Assembly (NCBI GenBank): GCA_013365365.1
Contig: JABVXU010000301.1
Coordinates: forward strand, 1 to 64,000
DNA length: 64,000 bases
From: Cruorifilaria tuberocauda
Lineage: Eukaryota; Nematoda; Chromadorea; Rhabditida; Onchocercidae
Direction: 5' to 3'
The position numbers and the translations under genes were made by a program. The notes beneath the pieces are model-generated. The model had not been told where the DNA came from, did no database searches, and was given only the letters and a program-made list of their open reading frames with translations. This document shows, piece by piece, positions 12,066-22,933 of the stretch (the stretch's first letter is position 1; each line of letters opens with the position of its first letter).

Positions 12066-14459
12066 CTTTTAATTGAATTACTGTAATTTTCCAATGAATT
12101 TAATCAAAACACTTCGATATGAACCATTTAAATAAAATAACGCTGTAATTAATTATTTATGAGTGATAAATTGAGATAAAATGAAAAACGATTGGAACAT
12201 TTTAAAAGTTTTTCATTTCAGTCAACAAGCAGCAAAAATAATTGATAATATTTATAGCGCAAAAACAGTATAAAAAAAATTTTTAATGATTAAAAATTTA
12301 ATCGAATTGCGATTTTTTCGTTTTTAAAAAATTTTCTTTTTCAATTTTTTACTTCCATAAAAAAAAGCATTCAAAAACTATTCATTTTAGAAGATTCAAA
12401 TTAAGATGGCAACGTTGGTTATAATTTTTTTTTGTTTTATTACTAAAATAATTTTTAAATTTAAATAATGAAATTTCAAACCATATTTCAAAATATCCTC
12501 TGCCAAAACAATAGTCTTACAAAAAAAACAAATAATTAAGCCTAATTTTAATATTTTATAATTCTAATTTTAATATAAAAAAAGATGTAAAATTTATGCA
12601 ATAGCAAAAAATTCTGATGCATGTGTTAATGATAGCATTAATAAAACTTATAAATTAAATTAACACAAAAAAGAGAGGTGTTTCTTTTGAACGATATTTC
12701 ATTTACCTATATAATTATTAGTAAATTAAGAACTCATCCAACAACTTTAAAAGTATTTCATACATATTTTGCTGCAATGAAAAAAAAATAGTGAAATTAT
12801 TATCATTTCCACTTACATTGAAAAGTACTGGAAGATAAATATAGGAATTTCACTATTTAAATTGAGATTTAAATTTATTACAGAATAACAGGTTGTTCGG
12901 TAATTGAAAATCAAATTACTTTTTAGTGCGAAAATTTTTGTTTCTGAAAGGTTTTTAAAAAAATAAAACAATCTATGCTAAAATCTTCATAGTGAATCAA
13001 TTTTAAATAAAAAAACAAGCAAAAAAAATAAATAAAAATGAGGGAAGAAAAAAGTAAGAATGAAAAGAGAAACGATGAAAACAAGTTTCTATCATTACTT
13101 ATAGATACCTCCTATCACTTTTTTTATTAAAAAGTGGAATTACTAGAACGATAAAAAGCGATCCATTTCCTTGTTTATTATCATTTTACTTTCTACTATT
13201 TCTTAGGTATCGTTATTATCTTAAAGTAACTAATCAATATTATTGCCAAGAATGATAAATTACTGTATAGTGATACTGTTTATGTCATAAGACTTTATAA
13301 TAGCTACGGTATTTACAGTAACAAATCTGATAACAATAATAATAATTACAATAATGACAATGATAAAAACAAGCAATGATAATGATAGTAATAGTAATAA
13401 CAGTGACAGCAATAATAAAACAATAACGATAATGATAATAATAATAATAATAGCAAGAATAATAATAAATAATCATATAGTACAATAGTTATCACATGAA
13501 TTTGTATTAGCGATAGTTTTAGCGATAGCAATACAAATATTAGCACGAAGGAATAATTTATGTTGCAATAAAAAAAGTGATATGTAAGAGTAATTAACTG
13601 ATTAGTGATAATTGAAGATGAAATACTGAATTTGTTACGGCTAGCGATGTTAATAATAATAGCAGCACGGTAGCATGCAATGTTTAAGTTAACTCTGAAG
13701 CTTGTCATCGTAGAAACATTTTCATATTTCTGAATGACAGTTTGAAAATAAACTTTTTAAAATATTTTGCGATGAAATTCATAAACCGGAAATAAGTTTT
13801 TTTATATTTGGATTTATTATAGTGATGGAATGATGAAACAATCATTTTTTGGAAATTTTAACTCACTAATATATTACCTTAATTTAAACTTTAAAGCTAA
13901 TTTATCCAATCTAAAAACGAGTAATGCTACAAAGCTTTCTTATTGCATTTCTTATTTGTTACTAAAACTACAGAAATGCTTTAAAACCTAATGAAAATAG
14001 TGGTACAAAAGTAATGTAATTATTCGTTGGCACAGTGAATTTACTTTAAATTAATTAATATTATTATTACTTGAGATTTGCAATATAACATTCCTGCAAT
14101 TTTTTTTCATTCCAGTGTATTGTTAACTAATTTGAAATTAAATTTTACTGCTAAAATTTCAACAATTCATGCATTAAAAGTATGCAGAAATAGCAATTAT
14201 ACTTAGAATCTATCAGTTAATTAAAATTAAATATTTGCAATTAATTTGAAAATTATTGCAACGTCATTGTCATTATTAATTTAATTTACTTTCAAATTAT
14301 TAGTACTTAATTTTTTTCAAGAAGAGTATGCCGAACGTAGTACTGGAACTAACCGATAGCATCAATAATTTTCTCGTTTTGTTGTTGTTGTAATGGGCTT
14401 GAAATGCAGTTTGAATTTGCATTTCATTCGATCATTACCTTTTCCTCTTTTCTTCTTAC
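12066..14459. other. AT-rich stretch with AAT-type repeats
   Basis: Probably an intron of the minus-strand gene. It contains an imperfect aat/gat trinucleotide tract at about 13333-13467. That tract creates a 120-codon minus-strand open frame (13346-13708) rich in Leu/Tyr runs, which I reject as a gene. Confidence 0.45.
13333..13467. repeat. Imperfect trinucleotide (AAT/GAT/AAC) repeat
   Basis: About 135 bases of degenerate aataat, gataat and aacaat units on the plus strand. Confidence 0.7.
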
Positions 14460-14512
14460 CTTTTTTTCCTCACTTTCATTTTACGAATATTTTTCTCGGA
14501 AATTGCAGACAT
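14460..14512 (-). CDS. Candidate first exon of the minus-strand gene
   Basis: Minus strand: ATG at 14512, then 17 codons (MSAISEKNIRKMKVRKK) and a near-perfect donor AAAAG|GTAAGAAG, leaving in phase 2. The short basic peptide with a strong donor is typical of a first coding exon. It points away from the ground-like gene at 14880, so the 370 bases between would be a shared divergent promoter. The connection to the block at 12065 is not phase-compatible directly, so at least one exon would be missing between them. Confidence 0.4.
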
Positions 14513-14879
14513 TCGTACAGTACCGTTTTATTTATAGTCTTTGAATAACTGCGACTTCTTTAAACTGCGAATTCTTTCAAAGTTGTAGTAGAAGAATAGG
14601 AAAGTTACAACGAATGAATTACTTTCCTAAATTGTTTCTTTAGTCGTAACCAAATAAGCTTCCATTTTTTCCTTCTGTTTGATAAGACCAAGCGATCAAG
14701 TAAGGTCAAGCGTAGTTTGCTTGAATATGGTATGTATTCCCAGTGTTAAAGTGTAATTTTAATTGAATACCTATGTTCGAGCGATAATGAAAATGTATTA
14801 AAAGGCTGTTTAGGCATTACTTTAACAGATGAACAATTATCAGTATCACGCAGATACTGTTATAATTTGTGATTTCAGG
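14513..14879. promoter_or_regulatory. Likely divergent promoter region
   Basis: Roughly 370 bases lie between a candidate minus-strand first exon and the plus-strand ground-like gene. No TATA-like or other specific element is convincing. The plus-strand end (tttgtgatttcag, ending at 14878) has the form of a nematode trans-splice acceptor. Confidence 0.35.
14866..14878 (+). promoter_or_regulatory. Putative spliced-leader trans-splice acceptor
   Basis: The sequence tttgtgatttcag lies one base before the ATG at 14880 and is not preceded by any recognisable upstream exon. In nematodes this arrangement usually marks spliced-leader addition. It decides the start codon over the upstream in-frame ATG at 14829. 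Confidence 0.5.
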
Positions 14880-16693
14880 ATGGTGTCATATTTTTGCTTG
14901 TTAGCTGTTACCTTATCATGTAGCATGATTGATATTACATGTGCTGGTCGTGATGATTATCAACGACCACCACCATCATCATATTATTATCCACGACCAC
15001 AGCCACAAGTAGAGGTCCAGCCAGCACAACAGTTATGTCCTCAACCTTCTCCGTATCCTCCACCAGAACCATGTCCACCTCTTCCTCCGCCGCCACCACC
15101 AGCTCCATGTCCACCACCGCCACCTCCAATCCCATGTCCGAAACCGCCTCCATGCCCAAAACCGCCCCCACCAGTACCCTGTCCACCTCCACCACCACCA
15201 AAACCCTGTCCACCTCCACCACCTCCACCTCCCTGTCCTCCGCAATATTGTCCTCCCCCGCCACCTCCACCTCCATGCCCAAAACCGCCACCACCAGTAC
15301 CCTGTCCACCTCCACCACCACCAAAACCCTGTCCACCTCCACCACCTCCACCTCCTTGTCCCCCGCAATATTGTCCCCCCCCACCACCTCCACCTCCGTG
15401 CCCACCTCCACCACCACCAAAACCATGTCCACCCCCTCCTCCTTGTCCTCCAACATACCAACCTCCTCCACCACCTCCACAACCATGTGTTTCACGGGCA
15501 GTGGGTCGACCTCCACCGCCACCAGCACCTTATCCATCTCCAGCAACACATGCATCAGACTTTCCACCTCCTGTACCATCATCATCTAATTTCGTAAGTA
15601 TCATTAATTTATTCGCATTTGATTAATAGAACTTAAACTACAATGTAAAATGAAATAGTAAAAGATATATTATATTACAACCTTGAAAGCTACCACTGCA
15701 TTTTAATAGATCTAACGTGTAGTAATTAATTACTGCTATAATTAAATATGTTTTAATAAATAAATCCGTAGTCTAAATAGAGTAGTAATGCGAGTATAAT
15801 CAATATATTCTTTGGAAATTTAGAACATAACTAAATTACTAGTAATCAAATAAACGAAATTGTTTCTTCACACTTATTTCATCTATTTTTAGTAGCCACA
15901 TGATCTTAATATTGTACTATTTGTTTCATCAACGCGGTAAAATATATAAAATATTGTTACCACAGTTATCACTGATATTACTATCACTACTGAGAATTTG
16001 TTGTTGCAGAGAAGTGATGTCGAAGTGAGCACAAAATGTGATGGACGGCCAAGAAGGCCAGTGGGATCATATTTTAATAGTAATAAAAGACTGTTGGCAA
16101 AATTAAGACGACGAAATAGAAAGACCAAACGAGAAATAAATTTAATTGCAAATAACACCTGCAATAGTGAAGATCTAATGAAAATTATGGATCAGGTATC
16201 GATCGTTTCATCGATTGAATTCATATATCAGATATGGCGGATTATGAGAATAGAATTCACAATTCTTCAACTAATTAGAAAGCTATCGTGTTATCTTTTT
16301 GTTGTTCTCTTCGAATTTCTTACTTTCCTGTATTTCCCTTTCTCTTTCTCGTTCTCTTTCTCTTACCCTTCCCTTTTCCCTTTCCCTTTTCACCCGCAAT
16401 TTCTCAATAATTTTCTTGAGAAACGTAATTAATAGCATTGAAAACGAAATCATTGTGTTGAATGCAAAAATATAGAGTGAGGTATTCGAATATTTCATTC
16501 GTTTTTCTTTCAGAATTTATCAATCAATTTAACAAATTCAAAACGACTGATTCAAAAACTTGCCGAAGAGAAATTGAAACGTGATTTCAATGTGATTTGT
16601 TCTGATAATTCATTCACATTTATCACCCATGCTACTATATACTGCCAGATAGTTAAATTTGACCTTTCATGCTATGCTTTTTCCGTTGATTAA
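14880..16693 (+). CDS. Secreted proline-rich ground-like (hedgehog-related) protein
   Basis: Three exons: 14880-15593, 16010-16195, 16514-16693; all junctions phase 0; about 359 residues. The N-terminus (MVSYFCLLAVTLSCSM) is a signal peptide. Residues about 45-225 are Pro/Cys-rich, dominated by PPPPPPKPC-like blocks. Exon 2 carries a basic stretch (KLRRRNRKTKRE) that could be a furin-type cleavage site. Exons 2-3 encode a ground-like domain with its four cysteines: CNSEDLMKIMDQ, FNVICSD, YCQIVKF and LSCYAF before the stop. Ground-like proteins are nematode-specific, secreted and linked to cuticle or extracellular matrix. The family assignment is firm; the role here is inferred. The proline region contains a tandem duplication. 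The start was chosen for the signal peptide and adjacent acceptor-like site. Confidence 0.9.
15155..15470 (+). repeat. In-frame tandem repeat, 123-nt (41-residue) unit
   Basis: Within the proline-rich exon the block beginning cccaaaaccgcc at 15155 recurs at 15278 with a 123-base period, and a truncated third copy follows. Each unit encodes PKPPPPVPC, PPPPPPKPC, an eight-proline block, PPQYC and another eight-proline block. Only a few silent differences separate copies, so the duplication looks recent or homogenised. Confidence 0.8.
16337..16392 (+). repeat. Polypyrimidine tract in intron 2
   Basis: The plus strand is almost entirely C and T here (for example ttccctttctctttctcg). It lies in the second intron of the ground-like gene and creates meaningless long open frames on both strands. 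Confidence 0.7.
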
Positions 16694-17006
16694 ATTTTAT
16701 GCAACTTTTACTTTTTATAAATTTGTGATAAAAATATAGTTAAAACATATTCTGAACAGTAAATCATATATATTGATAGCATATCTATCATTTTACAGCA
16801 ATTATACATTTTACATTAATTCAAAAATTTTAACAATTCTCTTTTTTTTTACCTTTCGTATTTCAGTTTTCTTTTTTTAATTTTTGTCTATTTCTTTCAA
16901 ATTAAATTAATAAATTAATGTTAATCACTGGATTAAATAATTTCTCTGGTTAAATGAAAAGCTTTTCAAAAAATAAGAAATTATTACTTTCTTACAAAAG
17001 TATTTC
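16694..17006. other. Convergent 3' intergenic region
   Basis: AT-rich spacer between the stop of the ground-like gene (+) and the stop of the minus-strand gene ending at 17007. A possible polyadenylation signal AATAAA lies at 16909-16914 on the plus strand. Nothing else is seen. Confidence 0.4.
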
Positions 17007-18342
17007 TCACTTTTTCTTCTGTAATTTCTCTGAACTCATCACAATTGCACTTGAAGCGGCATTGCCATATCTGACAAATGCGCAAAGTTCATTACACGAT
17101 AATTTCAAGACAATACTATCTTCTTAAACAAGAAGATATTGATAGTAATTTTCCAGGTACCTTCATTTTATGATGAACCAGTTCGTAGGTTATTTGTCGA
17201 AAAGTAATTCATAAACGAATTATTGTTACTTTATATCTTTTTTTTCGTTAGTTTAATAATGAAGAATTAAAAATGAAAACAAAATTTTAAATGTATTAGT
17301 AAAATGATTGAGAACTTTAACCAAAGTTAAGCTACGCAAATTAACTAGTAATTATAAATACAAATTAATATCATCACAGACTATCTTCTGTGGTATTTCA
17401 TTTTTTTAATAAAAATGTGAAATGAGGTGGAAAGGTTTTTTCAATGAATTCTCATAACAGGTATATTTACATTTTCCCTTTCCACATAATTTCATATGAA
17501 TGCTTGATTAGATTAACAGAAAATATTTCATATTAAAGAAGTATAGATTGGCTTGGAGATGATAACCGCATTATTGATAACATATATTAGCCAAATAGTA
17601 TTTGTTATCAAGAAATTAGAATTTCTGAATAGAAATTCGTTGTAATAATTGTAAAACAAAAATTGATAGTGTTACAAACCTAATTTTTCATTCTAACATT
17701 ACTACTTCATACTTTAAAATTTTAAATACTTTGATACAATAATACTTTAAAATATTAACTCCATTAGAATAAAAATTCATTATATTTTACCGACTATTTG
17801 AAATTTTTAAAAGCATTCTGCGTTCCATCTCATCAAATTGCATTTAATGTGATAAGATTACAATTGGAGAATTAAATATTAATATATTTAAGACAATAAA
17901 TAGAAAAAATGAATGAATGTTGGCTATATGCGTAATTTGGCACTAATTTTTAAAGCTAATTAAAAATTCTTTCCTCTAATCCAATTAGATTAATGAAGAA
18001 TTGATCGATACCGAAATGTAATTCGAACTGGAATTCTGGAATTTCATACTGATCCCAACGGCAGTAGCAGAAGAAAGAGTTGATAAACGTGCGCAAATCT
18101 TCGGACTGAAGTGGATTTCTGGGAGGTCCGGGATGTTCCAGTCCTTAAATAGTTTATGATTTCATTGTTGTTTGCATACTTTTGATATTGTATTTTTTGA
18201 GAGATAGAACAATTTATAATCATTCAAAATGATTAGTTTAATTGAATATTCAAATTAAGTTTACAAGTTCTGTGCATTTAATTCCATTAATTTACAAATT
18301 CTAATCACTCTCTGGGGTTGAATTGTCTGGTGCGGTTGCATC
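17007..18342 (-). CDS. 3' part of an unrecognised protein-coding gene
   Basis: Three minus-strand exons agree in phase. 18309-18342 has acceptor cttatag and donor AGA|GTGATT. 18012-18143 has acceptor atttaag and donor G|GTATCG. 17007-17122 has acceptor gtttaag and ends in TGA. The peptide runs DATAPDNSTPER, HPGPPRNPLQSEDLRTFINS, FFCYCRWDQYEIPEFQF, ELHFEDSIVLKLSCNELC, AFVRYGNAASSAIVMS, and a lysine-rich end. GC content rises exactly over the exons. No ATG precedes the first exon in frame, so 5' exons are missing. They may overlap iws-1, which starts only 131 bases away on the other strand. I do not recognise the family; it looks like a small soluble beta-rich domain. Confidence 0.55.
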
Positions 18343-18458
18343 CTATAAGTATTCTCGTACACAAGGAAATGAATTAGTGAAAATTATTTTAGATAGCAGG
18401 AAGTAATGGTATTATGAATAATCATATAATAACATATCAAGTTTAATATATCAAGTTC

Positions 18459-18473
18459 TTAAATATACTGCAG
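18459..18473 (+). promoter_or_regulatory. Putative trans-splice acceptor of iws-1
   Basis: An acceptor-like sequence ending in actgcag abuts the ATG at 18474 directly. No upstream coding exon is seen, so spliced-leader addition is the likely reading. Confidence 0.45.
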
Positions 18474-21400
18474 ATGACGGAATTGGAGGAAGATGATATT
18501 GGCAGTCATGAATCTGAAAGTTTCGAGACTAGCCAAGAAAATGATAATACTACTGCTTTAAATCCGACTCAATTAGATTATGTATGTTTTAAATTTATTT
18601 TCATTCAAATTTACTGTCATACTGTAAACAAACGATTTTAAGAAGTGTGGGTGGGATTACAAAAAATCAAATTTGCCAAGTAATACGACCGCTAAAATCG
18701 AAATTATAAATAAGGGGAACTTCAAATTATCTACCGTGTAGTAGAAGTCATAGATGCTTTGCGTTTCAGTCGGTCTCTCAAACAAATGATGATATTGATA
18801 ATTTAAAGGATATCGTTGAAGATGATGGCGAAAAAGATGGTTCTTCCTCTCATTCCCAGTTTTCATCACGCGAGTTTGTTTTTCTTTTTAGCAAGGATTA
18901 ACTTTCGATCATTGCTTTCTAAAATAAGGTTTGCCTTTTGATGTGCGGTGTGAGCGTAAGTGCAGTCAGTTACGTATCCTATTTATATTTGATGCTTAAT
19001 CGGCTGAAGGCTTAATGCGCTGATTGCGCTTAGAAATTGATTGAAATTGCTCGAGTGAAGAGATTGCTGATAGTCGATAGGTAAATATAAGTTTGTATTT
19101 GCACTCAATAATCAGTGCAGTGTAACCTAATTTAGAACTGAAGAAGAAATTAAAGAGGAAGACATTTTAAATCACGATAAAGATTTGGAGCAATATGCAG
19201 AAATGAAAGAGAAAATTGATGATGATCGTTCAAATCCAACAAATAATAATGATGAGGCAGAAAAAGCAGATGCCAATCATGAGAAAAGTGACAACGATTC
19301 TGATGAGGATGAAGGTTGGTGTCCAAAAAGTTTTTTGAAGTTTATAAGTATTTATTCTTTGTGGAAAAATTTGATAATATTAGATAACAGTTATATTAAC
19401 AATAGATGAAGATTTTTTTCCTAATTATTGATGCCAGATGTAATCATTTATTAGTTTGAATGAAAATGGTGAGAAATAGGATAAGTTGGATAGTGAAACT
19501 GAATATAAATGCAGAGAGGAAACTAATTGTCGAGATTGACTGATAATGTGATTGACGGTCATAACTGCTGAGCTTATTTTGTGTTTCTAAGTAGTGTTAA
19601 ATATGGACGTAATTTATTATGCAATTTAATACTTAAACGGAGAAGTTACAAGGTCATCTGATAGATGAAACTGATAGTAAGAATGAAGTTTGAATAATGA
19701 TAATGAAGTTTAGTTGAGGGAAATAATGGTTGACACAGATTTTGATGCAGTTTTAGAATCATATATTAAAGAATAGCAAAGCACATTTTATAATTTGAAA
19801 TAAGAGTTGTTCGATAGTGATCTCAAAAGATATCCTGGGAAGGCACAATTATATTTCCGAGAATGGATTTTAATTTAAAAAATTATGCAAACATTAGCTA
19901 GGAACTTGCAATAAGTAATTTCTATGGCACAAGTGTGGAGAATAGAAGGTTCTCTATTTATTGAACATTTTTTGTATGAGTTATTCTGTTTTGATGATAA
20001 AGTGGATGATTTTTGTTTCTCGTTTCTGTGTGCCTAAGTATTTTATAAGTGTTGTTCAAGTGAAGAAAGGTTCCAGATAAGGAGGCTGGTCCATCGAAAC
20101 CACGGCATATCATGCTATCCAGCGATGAAGAAGATAATATAGATACCGCAGCAGCAGTAGCGAAGTCAAGGTGCTGCATTACTAATAGTTTATCATAATA
20201 CCGATAGTTATTAGTAGTAAAATCGATGTGAAAACAAATTTTCGTTTAATATTTGAACTCCTTGCTTTTTACTGTTAGGGTTGTATTTTCTCGAAGGACG
20301 GAAATATGTATTTTTGAAGTAAAATAGTAAATTGTCATCTCTGATTCATTTGCATCTATCTCTGTTTCAGAGAAAATTCAGAATCAGAAGGGGATGGAGA
20401 GCATGCTGAAGTTGGTGTCGGGGAATTGATGACCAATATATTTGGAGAGGATAGCGATGATGAAAAGGAAAGTGAAGATGCAGTTCAAACACAGTATCAG
20501 GTGCATAACTTCTGTACTTTTTCATTTTTTACTGTATAAAATTTCCTATATCTAACTTGTCTTATTTTTTCCAAAAAGGCTAAGAAAATATCGGAAAAAA
20601 GATGATTGTAGTAATATGATTCCAATATTTCGGTTTTTCGGTTTGATGTCCGTTCTCTTCAAACTAGTGATTGATTGATTTTGATAGAAGCTAGGAAAAT
20701 GAGAGAGGAAGTGATAGAAGTAAAATCTATTTATTGCTTTCAATATTTTTCTCTTAACATCAGGCTGAAGGGAATGGTCCAGAAGGAGATGATGATGAGC
20801 CGCGATATGTTCGTGATGAAAATGACGAGGATGATGGGTAAAACTTTTGCAAAAAATTTTGTTAGCTTTATTTTGTTATCCAAGTAAATGTTATTAATTA
20901 TGATGCAGTTTTATATGTTGTGAAATTTTCAGTGATTACATTGCTAGTGATATCGAATGAAATTTTAATGTAGAAATATCATTTCATTCAATGACTTCAA
21001 TGAATTCGAACGTTAGTATCAAAAGATTATTCATTATTAGACGAGTATGGGATTTTGACACGATGATGCGCGAAAAAAAAGCAGAGCGACGAAGACCAAG
21101 AAGGCGTCGACGAGATGGTTCTATTGATGTTGGAGGGGCCTATGATGATCAAATTAAAATGCTTATTGATGCTATGAAAGCTGCAGCAAAGGTGTTCTTT
21201 CAATTTTGATTTCTGCCATATTATATATATATATATATATATATTGTATCTACCTATTAACTTTTAAGAGCTGAAACTTTTAAATGTCTCCAAAGTCTTG
21301 TACATTCACTTTCTGTTTATTTCAATTGTGAAATTTGTAATATAGCTACATAAAATCTTTTAGGATGATCGTCACTCGAATATGGAGCGTCGACCTGCAT

Positions 21401-22933
21401 TGCAAAAGCGTAAAATGCTGTCACATGTAAAAGCAATGTTAATAAAACAGGATTTAATGGAGGCTATCATTGGTAAGTTGACTGAAATTTTACGAGAATT
21501 TACAAGTAATTTTCCAGTTAAAGTGCAAGCACTTTGTTGACGACAAGCGTCTCGAACTAGTTTCGTATCAAGCTTTTTGTTTGCTCCAAATTAAATATTC
21601 TTATAACTTCATTTTATTGAAGCCTTTTACCTTCAGTATTTCCTGGAAATAGTTTTAGATATCTAAAAAAATTTTCAATGTCTCTGCAGATAATGGCATG
21701 ATGAACGTAATATCAGAGTGGTTGGCACCACTACCTGATAAATCACTGCCTGCATTGGAAATTAGAACAGATTTGTTAAAAATCCTGCAAGACTTTAATC
21801 GACTGGAACCCGGAACTCTGAAGCAATCTGGATTAGGACGTGCTGTAATGTTGCTCTATAAACACCCGCGTGAAACTAAAGAAAACAAAGCTCTTGCTGC
21901 TCGATTGATTAGTGATTGGGCTAGACCCATCTTCCAGGTTTGTAACTTTTCATTCCATTTTTTCTAATTGTCGATTTTATTTTTTATGAATTATTTGAAC
22001 AGTCAGAGCGTTTCCTATTTGTTTCTGAAAGGAACTTATAATCATTTCGCTCAAGAAGTTGCCAGAGTGGTTTAATGTTCTTAAAATGATATAAGAATGG
22101 AAAAACATTTGTGTGAAATATAACTGCCTTTGACTGATAAGGTTATTTCTTTTATACAGCTCAGCATTTTTAGGTTTAAAAAGGATCGCTGAGTTGAAAC
22201 TATTGTAAAATGAGGTCAGAATATTAGTTGGCGAAATCATTATCTAAAAACTCACAATCCTTTAAATGATGATATGAGATATTTATTATGTTACTCTTGA
22301 ATATATTTGCTCTTCTATTTTCAGCTCGATACAGATTTTCGTTCAATGACAAAAGACGAACGTATACAGCGTGATTATGCACAATTGTCAGAAGCTAAAC
22401 GGCGACGCTTAGAGTAATTTTTTGAATTCTAATTATGGAATGGTCGGGTATATATGATTTGGTATTACTATTTCATAATGATTGTAACATTGACTTCATT
22501 TAATTGTCAGCATTAGTTCAATTTGCTCGGATGGTTTTAGCATTTATCCTCTAAAATTGGAAATTTTATTTATTTAAAATCATAAATTTAATTATGTTTT
22601 ACTCAACGTAAATTTATCATTTATTGCCATCTAGTGTAATTAATATTTCGAAATATTTTTAGTGGTGGATCGGAAAGTTCAGATGCTGAAAAGGAAATGC
22701 CCGAACCTCGTCCTGGTGACAAAGGTTTTATAATGCGCGCACGTGTACCACGGCCGTCGCAGAAGGATTATGTTGTACGTCCTAAGAGTAATGTTGAAGG
22801 TCAGTTTCGTGGAGCAACGAAGAATCGTTCGAATAGTCGATTCGATCGAACACAAAGGGAATTTAAAGAACGTACAAAGCAGCAACGGACGCAGCGAGCC
22901 GTTGCCGTAAGTATTAATCGTGTTAATTTGTGA
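18474..22933 (+). CDS. iws-1: IWS1/Spn1-type transcription elongation factor
   Basis: Eleven exons: 18474-18581, 18770-18873, 19136-19314, 20077-20170, 20371-20500, 20764-20837, 21041-21191, 21364-21472, 21690-21937, 22325-22413, 22663-22933; every junction keeps phase; about 518 residues. IWS1 binds SPT6 and acts with elongating RNA polymerase II in the nucleus. The first 240 residues are acidic and disordered, typical of the family. Exon 7 carries the family segment [11 protein letters not shown] plus a basic run. Exons 8-10 form the TFIIS N-terminal-like domain, with [17 protein letters not shown] and [13 protein letters not shown] at about residues 317-397. The C-terminus has [13 protein letters not shown] and ends [11 protein letters not shown], reading through a false donor. 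Identity is secure. Exon 4 start and the exon 6-7 junction are the least certain. Confidence 0.92.
21221..21244. repeat. (TA)n microsatellite in iws-1 intron
   Basis: About twelve TA units in the intron between exons 7 and 8. Confidence 0.85.

Noticed and set aside
13346..13708. 120-codon minus-strand open frame
   Set aside because: Dominated by translation of imperfect trinucleotide repeats (Leu, Tyr, Ser runs); no splice or start support.
14935..15585. Long minus-strand and alternate-frame open frames over the proline-rich exon
   Set aside because: Shadows of the GC-rich, stop-poor repeat coding for the ground-like protein; biased to Val/Glu, Trp/Arg or Ser/Thr repeats.
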